From positions 1-23,175 of the forward strand of contig DBYV01000051.1 in the NCBI GenBank assembly GCA_002310995.1: a stretch of 23,175 nucleotides of DNA, read 5' to 3'. The position numbers were made by a program, and so were the translations under genes. Positions 4,450-13,236 of this stretch are shown one piece after another. How positions within the stretch are numbered: the stretch's first letter is position 1; each line of letters opens with the position of its first letter. The notes under the pieces are model-generated. The model searched no databases and was not told the DNA's origin. It worked only from the letters and a program-made list of their open reading frames with translations. The stretch comes from a bacterium UBP6_UBA1177 (GTDB lineage Bacteria; UBP6; UBA1177).

Positions 4450-6315
4450 ATGAGAAAAATCAGAGTTCTGTTTGTTTTGCTTTTCTGCGCTGTTCCGCTT
4501 GTTGCGCAGCAGGATGAAGAGGAAATGTTCAATCTGCCGATCAATGAGTTTACTCTGGGAACGGTTGACGAGAACGCACTTTTGAGTGCCGATCCGCAGG
4601 CTTTGAAACTTTACGAGGCGGCTGTCAATGCCGAAAAACAGCCGGGAGTGTTCAAAATTCCGGGACCTGCGGTAGAGGCATGGCAGGAAGTCACAAAAAT
4701 TACGCAGGGCAATCCGTTTCTTCAAGTCGCGCAGAAAAGGCTCGGCGATTGGAAGATTCTGACCGATTTTTACGAAAAACACAAGGCGAACTTTGACAAA
4801 CTCAAACTCCTTTTCGCGAGTCCGGCTCTTCCCGCGGCTCAGAAGTCAAGTCTGGCATCGAAGTATCTGGAAGAATTCGGTGTTACTTTCGGCACGTCGG
4901 GAATCATGAATCTGATTTCAACAGTTTCCGACAAGAACGAAATCACAGGAAACGACGCTTTCAAGGCGAAAATTCAGGAGACAAAGCAGAAACGCTGTGA
5001 TCTCGGGTCAGGCAGGGATTGCTACGATCTCGGAAAAAATTTTCTGACGATCGAATATGAAAAGATGATGATGTTCAACAAGGCGTGCGAGCTGAAATAT
5101 CAGCCGGGTTGCGACGCGCAGCGGAAAAAAGCCGAGCCCGTTGCTGCACAAACTGAGGAAAAACCAGAGAAAACCTATGCTTTTGCGGAAGATCCTGTCG
5201 GGCTGCTTCCCCCTTTTGCCGAAGCTGACGATGCGACGAAACAGGGCGCTGATCCAGAGGTCCTGAAACTTTACGAGGCTGCTGCGGCTCTCGAAAAATC
5301 GAAAGAGACTCTTTCTAAGCCCTCAGTTGCGGTTGCAGCATGGGAAAGTGTTGAAAAAGCTGCCGGAAAAAACCCGTTCCAGCCTGTTGCACAGCAGAGA
5401 ACGGCTGACTGGAAAAAGGCCGCAGCCGATTTGGAGGCTCGCGATGCAGCTCTTGCAGAACTGGAGAAAAATATCGCAGACAATTCGATTGAAAGCAGCC
5501 GCAAGGTTGAACTTATGACAGGTTATCTCGATAAGTACGGTGTCGTTTTTGGAACAGCTGACGCTCTCAGTCTGATTGCGCCTAAGCAGAATCAGGCTGC
5601 CGAATCGGGAGATCTTTATCAGAACTATGCCTTCCATATATCGGAAACAGTTCATAAAGAGATCGCCAACAATGAGTCGTTCAAGGCGAAAGTGAAAGAG
5701 ACGGTGAACAAAAGATGTGAGCTGAAATCGGGCGCGGACTGCCGTGTTTATGCTGAAAATCATGCCGCAGACGAAACTGAAAAAGCGGCTTATCTGAAAA
5801 AAGCGTGCGATTTCGGTGTTCAGGAAACCTGTTCTCTCCAAGTGGCGGATGCACCGCAGCAGGTTGAAAAGGAAAATGCGATGTCGTCTGAGGAAGAGGA
5901 TAAATTCAAGGCTGAGCTCAATCAGGCAGGCAGAAGGACGAGGATCGCAGTTGCCACGACAACTCTGGCTGTAGGTGTTGTTGCCGGTGGACTCGGCGGA
6001 TGGTCTTTTTACGAGATGAGCAAGGCAGAGAAAGACCGCAAAAAATACTTTGACAAATACAATGAACTCGGTGAGGGTGAACCTTTCAGCCTCTTTGCGA
6101 AATACCGCAAGAAAGCGGAAAATGCCGATAAAAAACGGAAAAAATATCTGATTCTGGGCAGTGTCGGCGTAGGTGTCGGCGCAGCTCTTATAGCTACCGG
6201 AGTAACCCTTTTCTGCATTGATTTCAAAGGCGAGAAAGAGGTTAAGAAAAAATACAATGTCTCTCTCGGAGCAAATCCGCTTGAAGGGACTGTGCAGTTT
6301 GCGCTGAACTGGTGA
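4450..6315 (+). CDS. Envelope protein with two duplicated Sel1-like domains and two membrane segments
   Basis: This 621-aa protein begins with a signal peptide (MRKIRVLFVLLFCAVPLVAQ). Two homologous halves follow. Half one (about 46-222) opens ADPQALKLYEAA and ends with four Cys in a pattern KRC-DLGSGRD-C ... KAC-ELKYQPG-C. Half two (about 267-461) opens ADPEVLKLYEAA and ends KRC-ELKSGAD-C ... KAC-DFGVQET-C. The endings look like Cys-bearing Sel1/TPR-type helical hairpins. Two hydrophobic segments (about 497-521 and 566-592) flank a highly charged Lys/Glu linker, and the last 30 residues (NVSLGANPLEGTVQFALNW) look like a beta-strand end. A GGAGG site precedes the ATG, and the lipoprotein gene follows after 13 bp, so the two are probably cotranscribed. 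The family is not recognised; a scaffold or protein-interaction role in the cell envelope is inference. Confidence 0.75.
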   Translation: MRKIRVLFVLLFCAVPLVAQQDEEEMFNLPINEFTLGTVDENALLSADPQALKLYEAAVNAEKQPGVFKIPGPAVEAWQEVTKITQGNPFLQVAQKRLGDWKILTDFYEKHKANFDKLKLLFASPALPAAQKSSLASKYLEEFGVTFGTSGIMNLISTVSDKNEITGNDAFKAKIQETKQKRCDLGSGRDCYDLGKNFLTIEYEKMMMFNKACELKYQPGCDAQRKKAEPVAAQTEEKPEKTYAFAEDPVGLLPPFAEADDATKQGADPEVLKLYEAAAALEKSKETLSKPSVAVAAWESVEKAAGKNPFQPVAQQRTADWKKAAADLEARDAALAELEKNIADNSIESSRKVELMTGYLDKYGVVFGTADALSLIAPKQNQAAESGDLYQNYAFHISETVHKEIANNESFKAKVKETVNKRCELKSGADCRVYAENHAADETEKAAYLKKACDFGVQETCSLQVADAPQQVEKENAMSSEEEDKFKAELNQAGRRTRIAVATTTLAVGVVAGGLGGWSFYEMSKAEKDRKKYFDKYNELGEGEPFSLFAKYRKKAENADKKRKKYLILGSVGVGVGAALIATGVTLFCIDFKGEKEVKKKYNVSLGANPLEGTVQFALNW

Positions 6316-6328
6316 CTGGAGGTTCATT

Positions 6329-9268
6329 ATGAGAGTTAAATTTTTTGTTCTGATAGCGATTTTCTCTATGTTTTTTGCTGCATGCGACAAAAAGATGAAG
6401 TGGGAGAACGAGAACGATCCCAATTCCGATATTTACGGAAAATGCGAGGAAGGTCTGCATAAGTGTTACGGATCATATATTTCACTCGTATGCAGGGAAG
6501 GGAAGTGGGAGAGCTTCAGTGATTGTTCCGCGAAAAGGCCTTGTGTCGAGGAAACCGGAGAGTGTCTGGCGCCGGAAAGCGACGACGTCTATTACGGTGA
6601 TGAAGACGGAAATTATGTGGAAAATAACCGTGTGGTAGTCCAGCTTGCATGGAAGCAGGGTTTTAAGTCACAACTTGATTCGCAGCAGGAAGAAGGGGTC
6701 GCAGTCGATCTTGATCTGCATCTGATCAAAAGAAACAGTATCGAAGCTGAACAGTACGGATTTGAGAGGACTGACGGGCTTTTGGGTACAAATATGAAAA
6801 GCAAAGGACTGAACTGCGATGTTGAGGATCCAACCTGCGAGAAATACTGGCGGCACGATGACTGCTCTGCTTTCGACAATGGAAAATTGACACCAGATAT
6901 TGAGGAGACTATCGCCTGGGGTGCGTCATTCGGTATCGACAATATGTGGGGCGGTGGAAATTACGAACATCCCGAAACTGTAACCATGGGTTCGACCAAA
7001 GATGCTGTCATCGACGCATCCGAACCAGTGATTCCGGATGATCAGTATTTAGTTGTCGTATCTTACGGTAACTGCAATTCAAATTACCGTTACGGCGAAG
7101 ACCGCTGCAAAGAGGGATATCAAGGTGACGGTGCCGCTTATGAAGTTGATGCCAGGGTCACGATTCTTGTTGACGGCGAGGAGGTTCCGAGAGCGGGAGC
7201 TGACGACCGGCCTGCGGATCACTATTACGAAACAACGAAAGATTTCAAAATCAAACTTCACGAGTGGAAAGTTGTTGCTGTCATAAAGTGGGACAATTCT
7301 CTCAAAGGGCCGGAATCGAATCCGCAATATTCAGGAAATGCTGTCGTTTCCGATACGATAATGCCTGAGCAGGATATAGAACTTGACTCGGTCCGTTATT
7401 CTGTCTGCGTTTATAGTACAAGTGACGCAGTTCTTGTTCCGGTCTGGAATGAAAAAGATTATGTGAATTTTGTAACCACACCGGATGAACGCGGAAACTT
7501 GATAGGAACCTGCCGTCAGTCTGAAGAGCCGGACCCATATGAAGGAGACAAAAGAAAGAAAAAATGCGAAGGTCTCGTGGACGGTGCAGAATGGAATACG
7601 GTTTCCGAAATTATTCAGGAGTGGGACGGAGCGAGCTGGCTGCCGTCGGCAAAAGGTACTTACAACGAAGAGCCGAGCACGGCCGAATGCCGTTTCAAGT
7701 GCAAAGAAAACTACACTTGGAACGGGAGCAAATGTGTCGCGGATACAAGGACCGTAACCTGTGAAAATCTTCCGGAATATGCTGAATGGTGGAGCAGCGA
7801 TATCGAAATCACACAGACATGGAACGGAACCGATTGGATGCCTCCAGCAACCGGACGTTACAGCGAAACCGAGAAAGATTCCGGCTGTTACTTCAAATGC
7901 AGAGAACATTACGAATGGGATATGTATTATTCCTGTATACCTGGAACGCAAACGGTTGCATGCACAGGAAAACCTGTCGATGCGACATGGAACACCTCGA
8001 TAATAGTCCAGACCTGGGATGAGAATGCCGGTGAATACCTCCCTTCAAGCGAAGGTTCTTACTACGACGGAGATAATGTGCCAAGCAACACCTGCACATT
8101 CAGATGCGACGAATACCATGACTGGATCGATTCAAACTGCCTGAAAAACCCGTGTCTTCCGGATAATCCGTGTTTCGGGCTCGAAAATTCAAACGGAAAC
8201 TGTTCGCCGGAAAACAATTATACTGAATATTCATGCGGCTGCGAGAATGAGACTGTCTGGGACGGAACCTACTGTGTTCCGATGGTGGACACATTCCCTG
8301 AATGCAGCCCGTCAAGTACTTTCCCGTGCTTTGATTCGTCAAGCGGACTTATATGGTCTTACAGGGAGCACGACAATGTGACATGGGATTATGCCGGAGT
8401 TGTTTGCGGAAGTATGAATAATGACGGCTACGGCAGCGGCTGGAGACTTCCGACAATCAGCGAACTCAGAACGCTGATCAAGGAATGCAACGGAACTAAA
8501 ATGCCTGACGGCACATGCGGTGTCCGTGACGATGACGTCGTTTGTCTCTCAGAAGATTGTCAGGACGAAAGCTGCTACTCATGCAATGATGAAAGCGAAC
8601 ACAGCAAGTTCGGTGAAACCGGCTGGTTCTGGTCTTCTTCACTTGTAACGGGCAAAGAGGACAACGCATGGGGAGTAGGATTTCAGGGCGCTGATGTCTA
8701 CAGCAACCCCAGGACTGGGATCTGGAATGTCCGTTGTGTCAAACCGATGTGTGCAAGCGGTTATGTCTGGAATGCAGAAACCAAACAATGTTATGTTCCG
8801 ATAGAGTGTAATCCTAATATATGCTTTAAAACGCATACATGTTCCAGTACAGGTGTTTTGGGAATTGAGATGACAGCAACGGTTGAAGGGCACGGGACCT
8901 GCAACAATACGAACGGCAGCTGTGAGTGCGAACCGGGCTGGCTTACCGGAACTTCAAGTTTCGGAACCGGTACAACCGTGCAGTGTGAAGCTATGGGTAG
9001 TATTTTTGAAACTCTCAACAATGTTGAGTGCACAGTCTGTGACATAAGCAATCCGCCTTCTGAATACGCGACAAATGGTTGTCCGCAGGAAAAAACCGGA
9101 GATACTTCGCTTTGTTCGGACCTTTCGTCCGCTTTTTGCGGTCCATACGGATCATGCTACTATGAGCCGGACGGCGGGCACCAGCTTTACTGCATATGTA
9201 GCGACGGTTATCACCTTGACAACGGCGACAAATACAGCGGTTTCTGCGAAAGCGACGGGGATATCTGA
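6329..9268 (+). CDS. Large cysteine-rich modular surface lipoprotein with DUF1566/Lcl domain
   Basis: This 979-aa protein has a lipoprotein signal (MRVKFFVLIAIFSMFFAAC, lipid-bearing Cys19) and about 60 cysteines. Its modules in order are: a short Cys-rich head (about 35-82); a beta-rich region (about 98-400) with VDLDLHLIKR, of the kind seen in metal-binding-like sandwich domains of large secreted proteins; three repeats of about 65 residues (near 411, 476 and 545), each with a pattern C-x-W-[T/S]-x-IxQxW-x-G-x-Y and ending in an F/Y-x-C-x4-Y-x-W-x-C motif; a DUF1566/Lcl-like domain (about 654-805, GSGWRLPTISEL, GWFWSSS, NVRCVKP); and EGF-like units at the end (about 905-972, with CECEPGW and CICSDGY). 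It is probably surface exposed on the outer membrane. It is preceded by GGAGG, 13 bp after the 621-aa gene. Adhesion or binding is plausible from the modules; no enzyme motif is seen. Confidence 0.85.
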   Translation: MRVKFFVLIAIFSMFFAACDKKMKWENENDPNSDIYGKCEEGLHKCYGSYISLVCREGKWESFSDCSAKRPCVEETGECLAPESDDVYYGDEDGNYVENNRVVVQLAWKQGFKSQLDSQQEEGVAVDLDLHLIKRNSIEAEQYGFERTDGLLGTNMKSKGLNCDVEDPTCEKYWRHDDCSAFDNGKLTPDIEETIAWGASFGIDNMWGGGNYEHPETVTMGSTKDAVIDASEPVIPDDQYLVVVSYGNCNSNYRYGEDRCKEGYQGDGAAYEVDARVTILVDGEEVPRAGADDRPADHYYETTKDFKIKLHEWKVVAVIKWDNSLKGPESNPQYSGNAVVSDTIMPEQDIELDSVRYSVCVYSTSDAVLVPVWNEKDYVNFVTTPDERGNLIGTCRQSEEPDPYEGDKRKKKCEGLVDGAEWNTVSEIIQEWDGASWLPSAKGTYNEEPSTAECRFKCKENYTWNGSKCVADTRTVTCENLPEYAEWWSSDIEITQTWNGTDWMPPATGRYSETEKDSGCYFKCREHYEWDMYYSCIPGTQTVACTGKPVDATWNTSIIVQTWDENAGEYLPSSEGSYYDGDNVPSNTCTFRCDEYHDWIDSNCLKNPCLPDNPCFGLENSNGNCSPENNYTEYSCGCENETVWDGTYCVPMVDTFPECSPSSTFPCFDSSSGLIWSYREHDNVTWDYAGVVCGSMNNDGYGSGWRLPTISELRTLIKECNGTKMPDGTCGVRDDDVVCLSEDCQDESCYSCNDESEHSKFGETGWFWSSSLVTGKEDNAWGVGFQGADVYSNPRTGIWNVRCVKPMCASGYVWNAETKQCYVPIECNPNICFKTHTCSSTGVLGIEMTATVEGHGTCNNTNGSCECEPGWLTGTSSFGTGTTVQCEAMGSIFETLNNVECTVCDISNPPSEYATNGCPQEKTGDTSLCSDLSSAFCGPYGSCYYEPDGGHQLYCICSDGYHLDNGDKYSGFCESDGDI

Positions 9269-9297
9269 TTTCCACTCGCATTTTCAAAAAATATCAT

Positions 9298-9303
9298 TAT
9301 AAT
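9298..9303 (+). promoter_or_regulatory. Possible -10 box before the thioredoxin-like lipoprotein gene
   Basis: An exact TATAAT lies 31 bp before the ATG at 9335, in the 66-bp gap after the large lipoprotein gene. No matching -35 was seen, so the gene may also be read through from upstream. Confidence 0.35.
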
Positions 9304-9334
9304 TCCGCAGTTTTTTTGATTCTTGGAGAAAACC

Positions 9335-9925
9335 ATGAGAAAAATTATCTTTTTAATTCTTGTTTTTATGTTTTTTATTGCCTGCAACGAGGCGAAAAAA
9401 GAGGCTCCTGCCGCTGAAAAAGCTGATCCGGTAAAACCTGCGGAAACCGCGAAAACCGAGGATGAAATCGAAGTCAAAGGGCTTGAAAACGAGATCCTGG
9501 GCGAAGATTTCGACAAAGGAAAAAACATCCATGCGTTTGAAATGACTTCGATTAAAAGCGGCGAAAAGGTGAAATTCGGCGATTTCAAAGGAAAGAGGAT
9601 CCTCGTCGATTTCTGGGCAAGCTGGTGCGAGCCGTGCATCGCGATGTTCCCCGAGCTCAACAAACTGAAAAAAGAGTATGAAGACGGAAAGCAGACGCTG
9701 AAGATCCTTTCGGTGAGCGTTGATCCGATGCCCGGGAAGATCAAAAAGATCATCGCGGACAAAAACGCGCAGTTCGATGTCCTGCAGGCTCCGGAATCGC
9801 TTGCTGAATCGGGCGTGATCATGCCTTACATGGTCCTTGCCGACGAAAACGGGAAGGTTATCGAGACGATTTCGGGTAAACACACCTACGAAGAGTTCGA
9901 AAAAATCATAAACAGCGGAAAATAA
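9335..9925 (+). CDS. TlpA/ResA-type thioredoxin-like lipoprotein
   Basis: This 196-aa protein has a lipobox (MRKIIFLILVFMFFIAC, Cys17) and an Ala/Lys/Glu-rich linker to about residue 45. A thioredoxin fold of the AhpC/TSA-redoxin-TlpA group follows. The active site WASWCEPC places the redox cysteines at 98 and 101. PYMVLADENGKV supplies the cis-Pro region in the form MPYM. Known relatives are membrane-anchored, facing the periplasm, and reduce or exchange disulfides, for example in cytochrome c maturation. It directly follows a gene for a lipoprotein with about 60 cysteines, which may make that protein or its neighbours its substrates (inference). A frame four codons longer exists, but GGAG precedes 9335 at normal spacing. 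A terminator overlaps its stop codon. Confidence 0.9.
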   Translation: MRKIIFLILVFMFFIACNEAKKEAPAAEKADPVKPAETAKTEDEIEVKGLENEILGEDFDKGKNIHAFEMTSIKSGEKVKFGDFKGKRILVDFWASWCEPCIAMFPELNKLKKEYEDGKQTLKILSVSVDPMPGKIKKIIADKNAQFDVLQAPESLAESGVIMPYMVLADENGKVIETISGKHTYEEFEKIINSGK

Positions 9926-9945
9926 CTTGTTTTCCGGTCGTTTTT
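9916..9945 (+). terminator. Probable terminator overlapping the stop of the thioredoxin-like gene
   Basis: CGGAAAA and TTTTCCG form a 7-bp stem around a 7-nt loop that contains the stop codon, and five T follow after four bases. The stem is weaker than the one at 341-367. Confidence 0.5.
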
Positions 9946-10000
9946 GTGCGATTTATGCAGGCAGTTTGGCTGTTTTAACAATTTCAGATAGGAGAGAGAC

Positions 10001-11122
10001 ATGGTAAAAGTCGGTGACAACATCAAAGCTATTTCCCCTTACAAACCAGGTAAACCTATTTCGGAAGTCGAAAGGGAGCTCGGTCTTACTTCCGCTATCA
10101 AACTTGCGAGCAACGAAAACCCGACAGGCGTCAGCCCGAAAGTAAAAGAGGCTCTCATCAACGCTGTTTCGGAACTCAACTACTATCCGGACGGCAACGC
10201 ATACTACCTCAAAAATGCGATCGTCGACTATCATAAAACCAAAGGCGAAGAGATAAAATTCGAAGAAGTTTTTGTCGGAAACGGCTCGAACGAAGTCATT
10301 GACATCGCGATCAGGACCCTCATCAAAGGCGATGAGGAAGTCGTTCTTTCGGAGCAGGGATTTGTCGCTTACGAACTCATTCTCAAGGCTGCCGACATCA
10401 AAATGAACCTTGTTCCGCAGACCAAAGACCACGTTGTCGATATCGACGGGCTCATCGCGGCTGTAACGCCAAAAACGAAGATGATCTGCCTTATCAACCC
10501 GAACAACCCGACCGGAACATACTACCCGAAGGCTCAGTTCGAAAAACTTCTCAAAGCTGTTCCGCAGGAAGTCATTCTCGTTGTTGACGAGGCTTACTTC
10601 GATTTCGCCGACGCTCCCGATTATCCGAACGGTTTCAACTACAGGAACGTTCACCCGAACATGATCATCTGCAGAACGCTTTCAAAGGCTTTCGGACTCA
10701 GCGGGATCAGGCTGGGTTACGCAGTTTCGACTCCTGAAATAGTTGACTACATGAACCGCGTCAGAGAACCTTTCAACACGAACCTGCTCGCTCAGGTTGC
10801 CGGAATCGCAGCTTTCAAGGATACCGATTACCTGAAAAACGCGATCAGAGTCAACAAGGAAGGGAGGGAATATCTCTACAAAGAATTTACGAGACTCGGC
10901 GTCGAATATCTTCCGACGCAGGGCAACTTTATGCTCTTCAAAGTAGGCGAAGCACAGACTTCCGGCCGCGACTGCTACGACTACCTGCTTCACAAAGGCG
11001 TCATCGTCCGTCCTGTCGCGAACTACGGTTTCCCGAACTGGCTCAGACTTTCGATCGGTCTCAAAGAGCAGAACGAGACTTTCATAAAGTATTTTGAGGA
11101 ATTCCTTAAAACAGTCCGTTAG
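10001..11122 (+). CDS. hisC: Histidinol-phosphate aminotransferase
   Basis: This 373-aa PLP enzyme (fold type I) would convert histidinol phosphate and 2-oxoglutarate to imidazole-acetol phosphate and glutamate, in the cytoplasm. Seen motifs: LASNENPTGVSPKV at 35-48 (substrate arm), GNGSNEVID at 93-101 (cofactor phosphate contact), NPNNPTGT at 166-173, VVDEAYFDF at 194-202, the Schiff-base lysine in TLSKAFGLSGIRLGY at Lys229, and the C-terminal LRLSIGLKEQNE. Length is normal for the family. GGAGAGAG precedes the ATG. No other his gene adjoins it, so a broader aromatic-aminotransferase role is possible, as in other HisC-family members. It stands alone between two terminator-like structures and seems to be its own unit. 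Confidence 0.95.
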   Translation: MVKVGDNIKAISPYKPGKPISEVERELGLTSAIKLASNENPTGVSPKVKEALINAVSELNYYPDGNAYYLKNAIVDYHKTKGEEIKFEEVFVGNGSNEVIDIAIRTLIKGDEEVVLSEQGFVAYELILKAADIKMNLVPQTKDHVVDIDGLIAAVTPKTKMICLINPNNPTGTYYPKAQFEKLLKAVPQEVILVVDEAYFDFADAPDYPNGFNYRNVHPNMIICRTLSKAFGLSGIRLGYAVSTPEIVDYMNRVREPFNTNLLAQVAGIAAFKDTDYLKNAIRVNKEGREYLYKEFTRLGVEYLPTQGNFMLFKVGEAQTSGRDCYDYLLHKGVIVRPVANYGFPNWLRLSIGLKEQNETFIKYFEEFLKTVR

Positions 11123-11166
11123 CAGCATAAAAACCTGATTCCAGGAGTTGTAATAACATAAAGTTG

Positions 11167-11189
11167 TTTTGCTAAATCTTATAGCAAAA
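11167..11189. promoter_or_regulatory. 8-bp inverted repeat upstream of the rpoN promoter
   Basis: TTTTGCTA and TAGCAAAA are perfect inverted repeats around a 7-nt centre. The repeat ends 3 bp before the -35 box of rpoN. It may be an operator for rpoN or a weak end of the hisC transcript. Confidence 0.4.
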
Positions 11190-11192
11190 ATC

Positions 11193-11220
11193 TTGCCGTC
11201 ATCTTTTTTGGCATTATAAT
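11193..11220 (+). promoter_or_regulatory. Sigma-70-type promoter for rpoN
   Basis: TTGCCG, a 16-bp spacer and an exact TATAAT lie 26 bp before the rpoN start. Transcription would begin near 11227. Confidence 0.7.
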
Positions 11221-11246
11221 TTTATGTTTTTTTGACGGGAGGCGTG

Positions 11247-12776
11247 ATGAGTTCTTCGTTAAAGATACAGCAGCAGCAGAATCTGGTACTCAAGACCGAT
11301 CTCAGAATGACAATGCAGATGCGTCAAAGCATAGAGATGCTGCTGAAAAACCAGTTTGAACTGCGTGAAATGATTCTAGAGGAAGTTTCCGAGAATCCGT
11401 TTCTGGAGATTGAAGACTGGGGTGACGATATTCCGGAAGAAGCAGCTGCGCCCCGCAGTGAAGATACGGAAGTGCCCGATCATAAGGCTACAGATGTTAC
11501 TGTTCCACTTCAAATCAACGACAACTCTACAGATATGAGTTCGATACTTGCCGATTTCGACTGGGAGCAGATACGCGAGACTTCGTCGAATAATTTCGGA
11601 GAGACAAACCTCAAGAAATCGAACGATCTCCCTGATAATTTCAGTTTTGAAAACACTGTTCCGGCTGAGGAAAGTTTTGCCCAGACTCTGGACTTCCAGA
11701 TTTCCGTTTCATCTTACTCAGAAGAATTGAAAGATGTAATGATATACATGGCTTACAATCTTGACAAAAGAGGATTCCTTGCCGACAGTGACGAAGATAT
11801 AGCGCTTCAGATTGCAACTGACGCGGAAACTGTGGCAAAGGCTAGAAAAATACTTAAGAATTTCGAGCCATTGGGATGCGGATGCCGCAATTTTCCTGAG
11901 TATCTCAGATTTATCTTTATAGAACGCGACAAGATCGATATTCCTGAAGAATTTGTAAAGTCAGTCGAGCGACTTTTCAACGATGAATCGCTTCTTGAAC
12001 TTTTGGTTAAGAAAAATTTTGACGCTCTCTGCGGAAGTCTCGGAATTACCCGGCAGGAACTGACTGATCTTCTGCTTTTCTTCAGAAGCGGTGTCGCGGC
12101 ACCATATCCTGCATTCGGATATGAGCAGGAGCGGACAGAATATGTCAGAGCAGACCTTATGGTGTTTATGCGAGAAGGCGAGCCGGTGATCTATATCGAT
12201 GACAAAATGCTGCCGACAGTCATTCTGAGAACCGAACTTTTTGAAGATAATCTTAAAAACGTCAAAAACCGTGAAGAAAAGCATTTTATCAGGGAAAAAT
12301 ATAAAAACGCAGAGTGGATAATCAAGTCGGTGAGCGACCGTAACCGCACGCTCTATCAGGTCGCGGCAAGCATTTTCTCTCACCAGAAGGCATTCCTTGA
12401 ACACGGTGACAAATTCCTGAAACCGCTCACGCTGAAAGACGTTTCAGACGATATCGGCAGACACATCGCCACGGTTTCAAGGTTAACCAACGGCAAATAT
12501 GCCCAGACTCCGCACGGGATTTTTGAACTCAAATACTTCTTTGTAAAGCAGGTGAACGACAACCTGACGACGAATAAGCGTCTTGAGCAGAAGATTACCG
12601 AGATAATCGAAGGTGAAAGCCATGAAAATCCTTACAGCGATGATGATATTGCCCATATTCTGAGCAAAGAGGGAATCGAAGTCGCACGCAGAACTGTCGC
12701 GAAATACCGCTCTAAAATGAATATTCCGCTCGCAAGAGAGCGCAAAAGAAACTACCAATTTGAAGTCGGGAACTGA
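11247..12776 (+). CDS. rpoN: RNA polymerase sigma-54 factor
   Basis: This 509-aa protein directs core RNA polymerase to -24/-12 promoters, which need an AAA+ activator. Region I is clear at the N-terminus (LKIQQQQNLVLKTDLRM, then MRQSIEMLL and ENPFLE). An acidic region II follows to about residue 130. The core-binding domain includes LKNFEPLGCGCRNFPEYL, a slightly altered form of the usual GVGARD segment. The DNA-binding part reads LKDVSDDIGRHIATVSRLTN and then PHGIFELKYFF. The RpoN box is ARRTVAKYR at 480-488. GGGAGG precedes the ATG; a TTG five codons upstream lies ahead of that site and is unlikely. The next gene starts two bases after the stop. No clear -24/-12 element was noticed by eye in this window. 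Confidence 0.97.
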   Translation: MSSSLKIQQQQNLVLKTDLRMTMQMRQSIEMLLKNQFELREMILEEVSENPFLEIEDWGDDIPEEAAAPRSEDTEVPDHKATDVTVPLQINDNSTDMSSILADFDWEQIRETSSNNFGETNLKKSNDLPDNFSFENTVPAEESFAQTLDFQISVSSYSEELKDVMIYMAYNLDKRGFLADSDEDIALQIATDAETVAKARKILKNFEPLGCGCRNFPEYLRFIFIERDKIDIPEEFVKSVERLFNDESLLELLVKKNFDALCGSLGITRQELTDLLLFFRSGVAAPYPAFGYEQERTEYVRADLMVFMREGEPVIYIDDKMLPTVILRTELFEDNLKNVKNREEKHFIREKYKNAEWIIKSVSDRNRTLYQVAASIFSHQKAFLEHGDKFLKPLTLKDVSDDIGRHIATVSRLTNGKYAQTPHGIFELKYFFVKQVNDNLTTNKRLEQKITEIIEGESHENPYSDDDIAHILSKEGIEVARRTVAKYRSKMNIPLARERKRNYQFEVGN

Positions 12777-12777
12777 A

Positions 12778-13227
12778 ATGTGCAAGATAGCGAATTTTCT
12801 GAAAAAAGAATTTATTTCATGCCGCGCTGACATAAAAACGAAAGAGGAACTTTTCGAATATATCGCGGAAAACGCAAGTGAAAACGCCGGAATATCGAAG
12901 GATTCAGTGTTTAAAAGCCTGCTGGAACGTGAAACTTACGGTTCAACAGGTATAGGAAAAGGTGTGGCGGTTCCGCACTGCCGCATAAAAGGCTCGAAAA
13001 ATGTAGTGATACAGTTGATTTCGCTGGCTGAACCGATGCCTTACGGAAGTAGCGACGGCGAGGATGTCCGTCTTGTTTTCTCGCTTATCGTGCCTGAGGG
13101 AAACAATCTGCTTTACCTCAAGCTTATAAGCCGTATTTCCATGCTTTGCAGTAATGAAAAAATGCGTGACAGCCTTGTTGCGGCGCCTGATCCCGAAACG
13201 ATGATCAATTTGATTTCAAATTTATAG
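12778..13227 (+). CDS. ptsN: PTS EIIA domain protein, PtsN (EIIA-Ntr) type
   Basis: This 149-aa protein is a single PTS EIIA type-2 domain. The phosphorylation site is the His in GVAVPHCRI (His67), after GSTGIGKG, and the rest (VRLVFSLIVPEGNNLLYLKLISRIS) matches the family. It starts one base after the rpoN stop codon with only a weak site (GGGAACTGA) before it, so translation is probably coupled to rpoN. The rpoN-ptsN order is a classical nitrogen-PTS context in proteobacteria, though the usual hpf gene between them is absent. No EIIB/EIIC transport genes are near, which favours a regulatory role. A general fructose-type EIIA cannot be ruled out. Confidence 0.88.
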   Translation: MCKIANFLKKEFISCRADIKTKEELFEYIAENASENAGISKDSVFKSLLERETYGSTGIGKGVAVPHCRIKGSKNVVIQLISLAEPMPYGSSDGEDVRLVFSLIVPEGNNLLYLKLISRISMLCSNEKMRDSLVAAPDPETMINLISNL

Positions 13228-13236
13228 GAGGAAGTT

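Noticed and set aside
5323..6423. Long open frame (366 codons) on the minus strand
   Set aside because: It is antisense to the 621-aa gene, has no ribosome site and no domain, and the plus-strand frame has a signal peptide and internal duplication.
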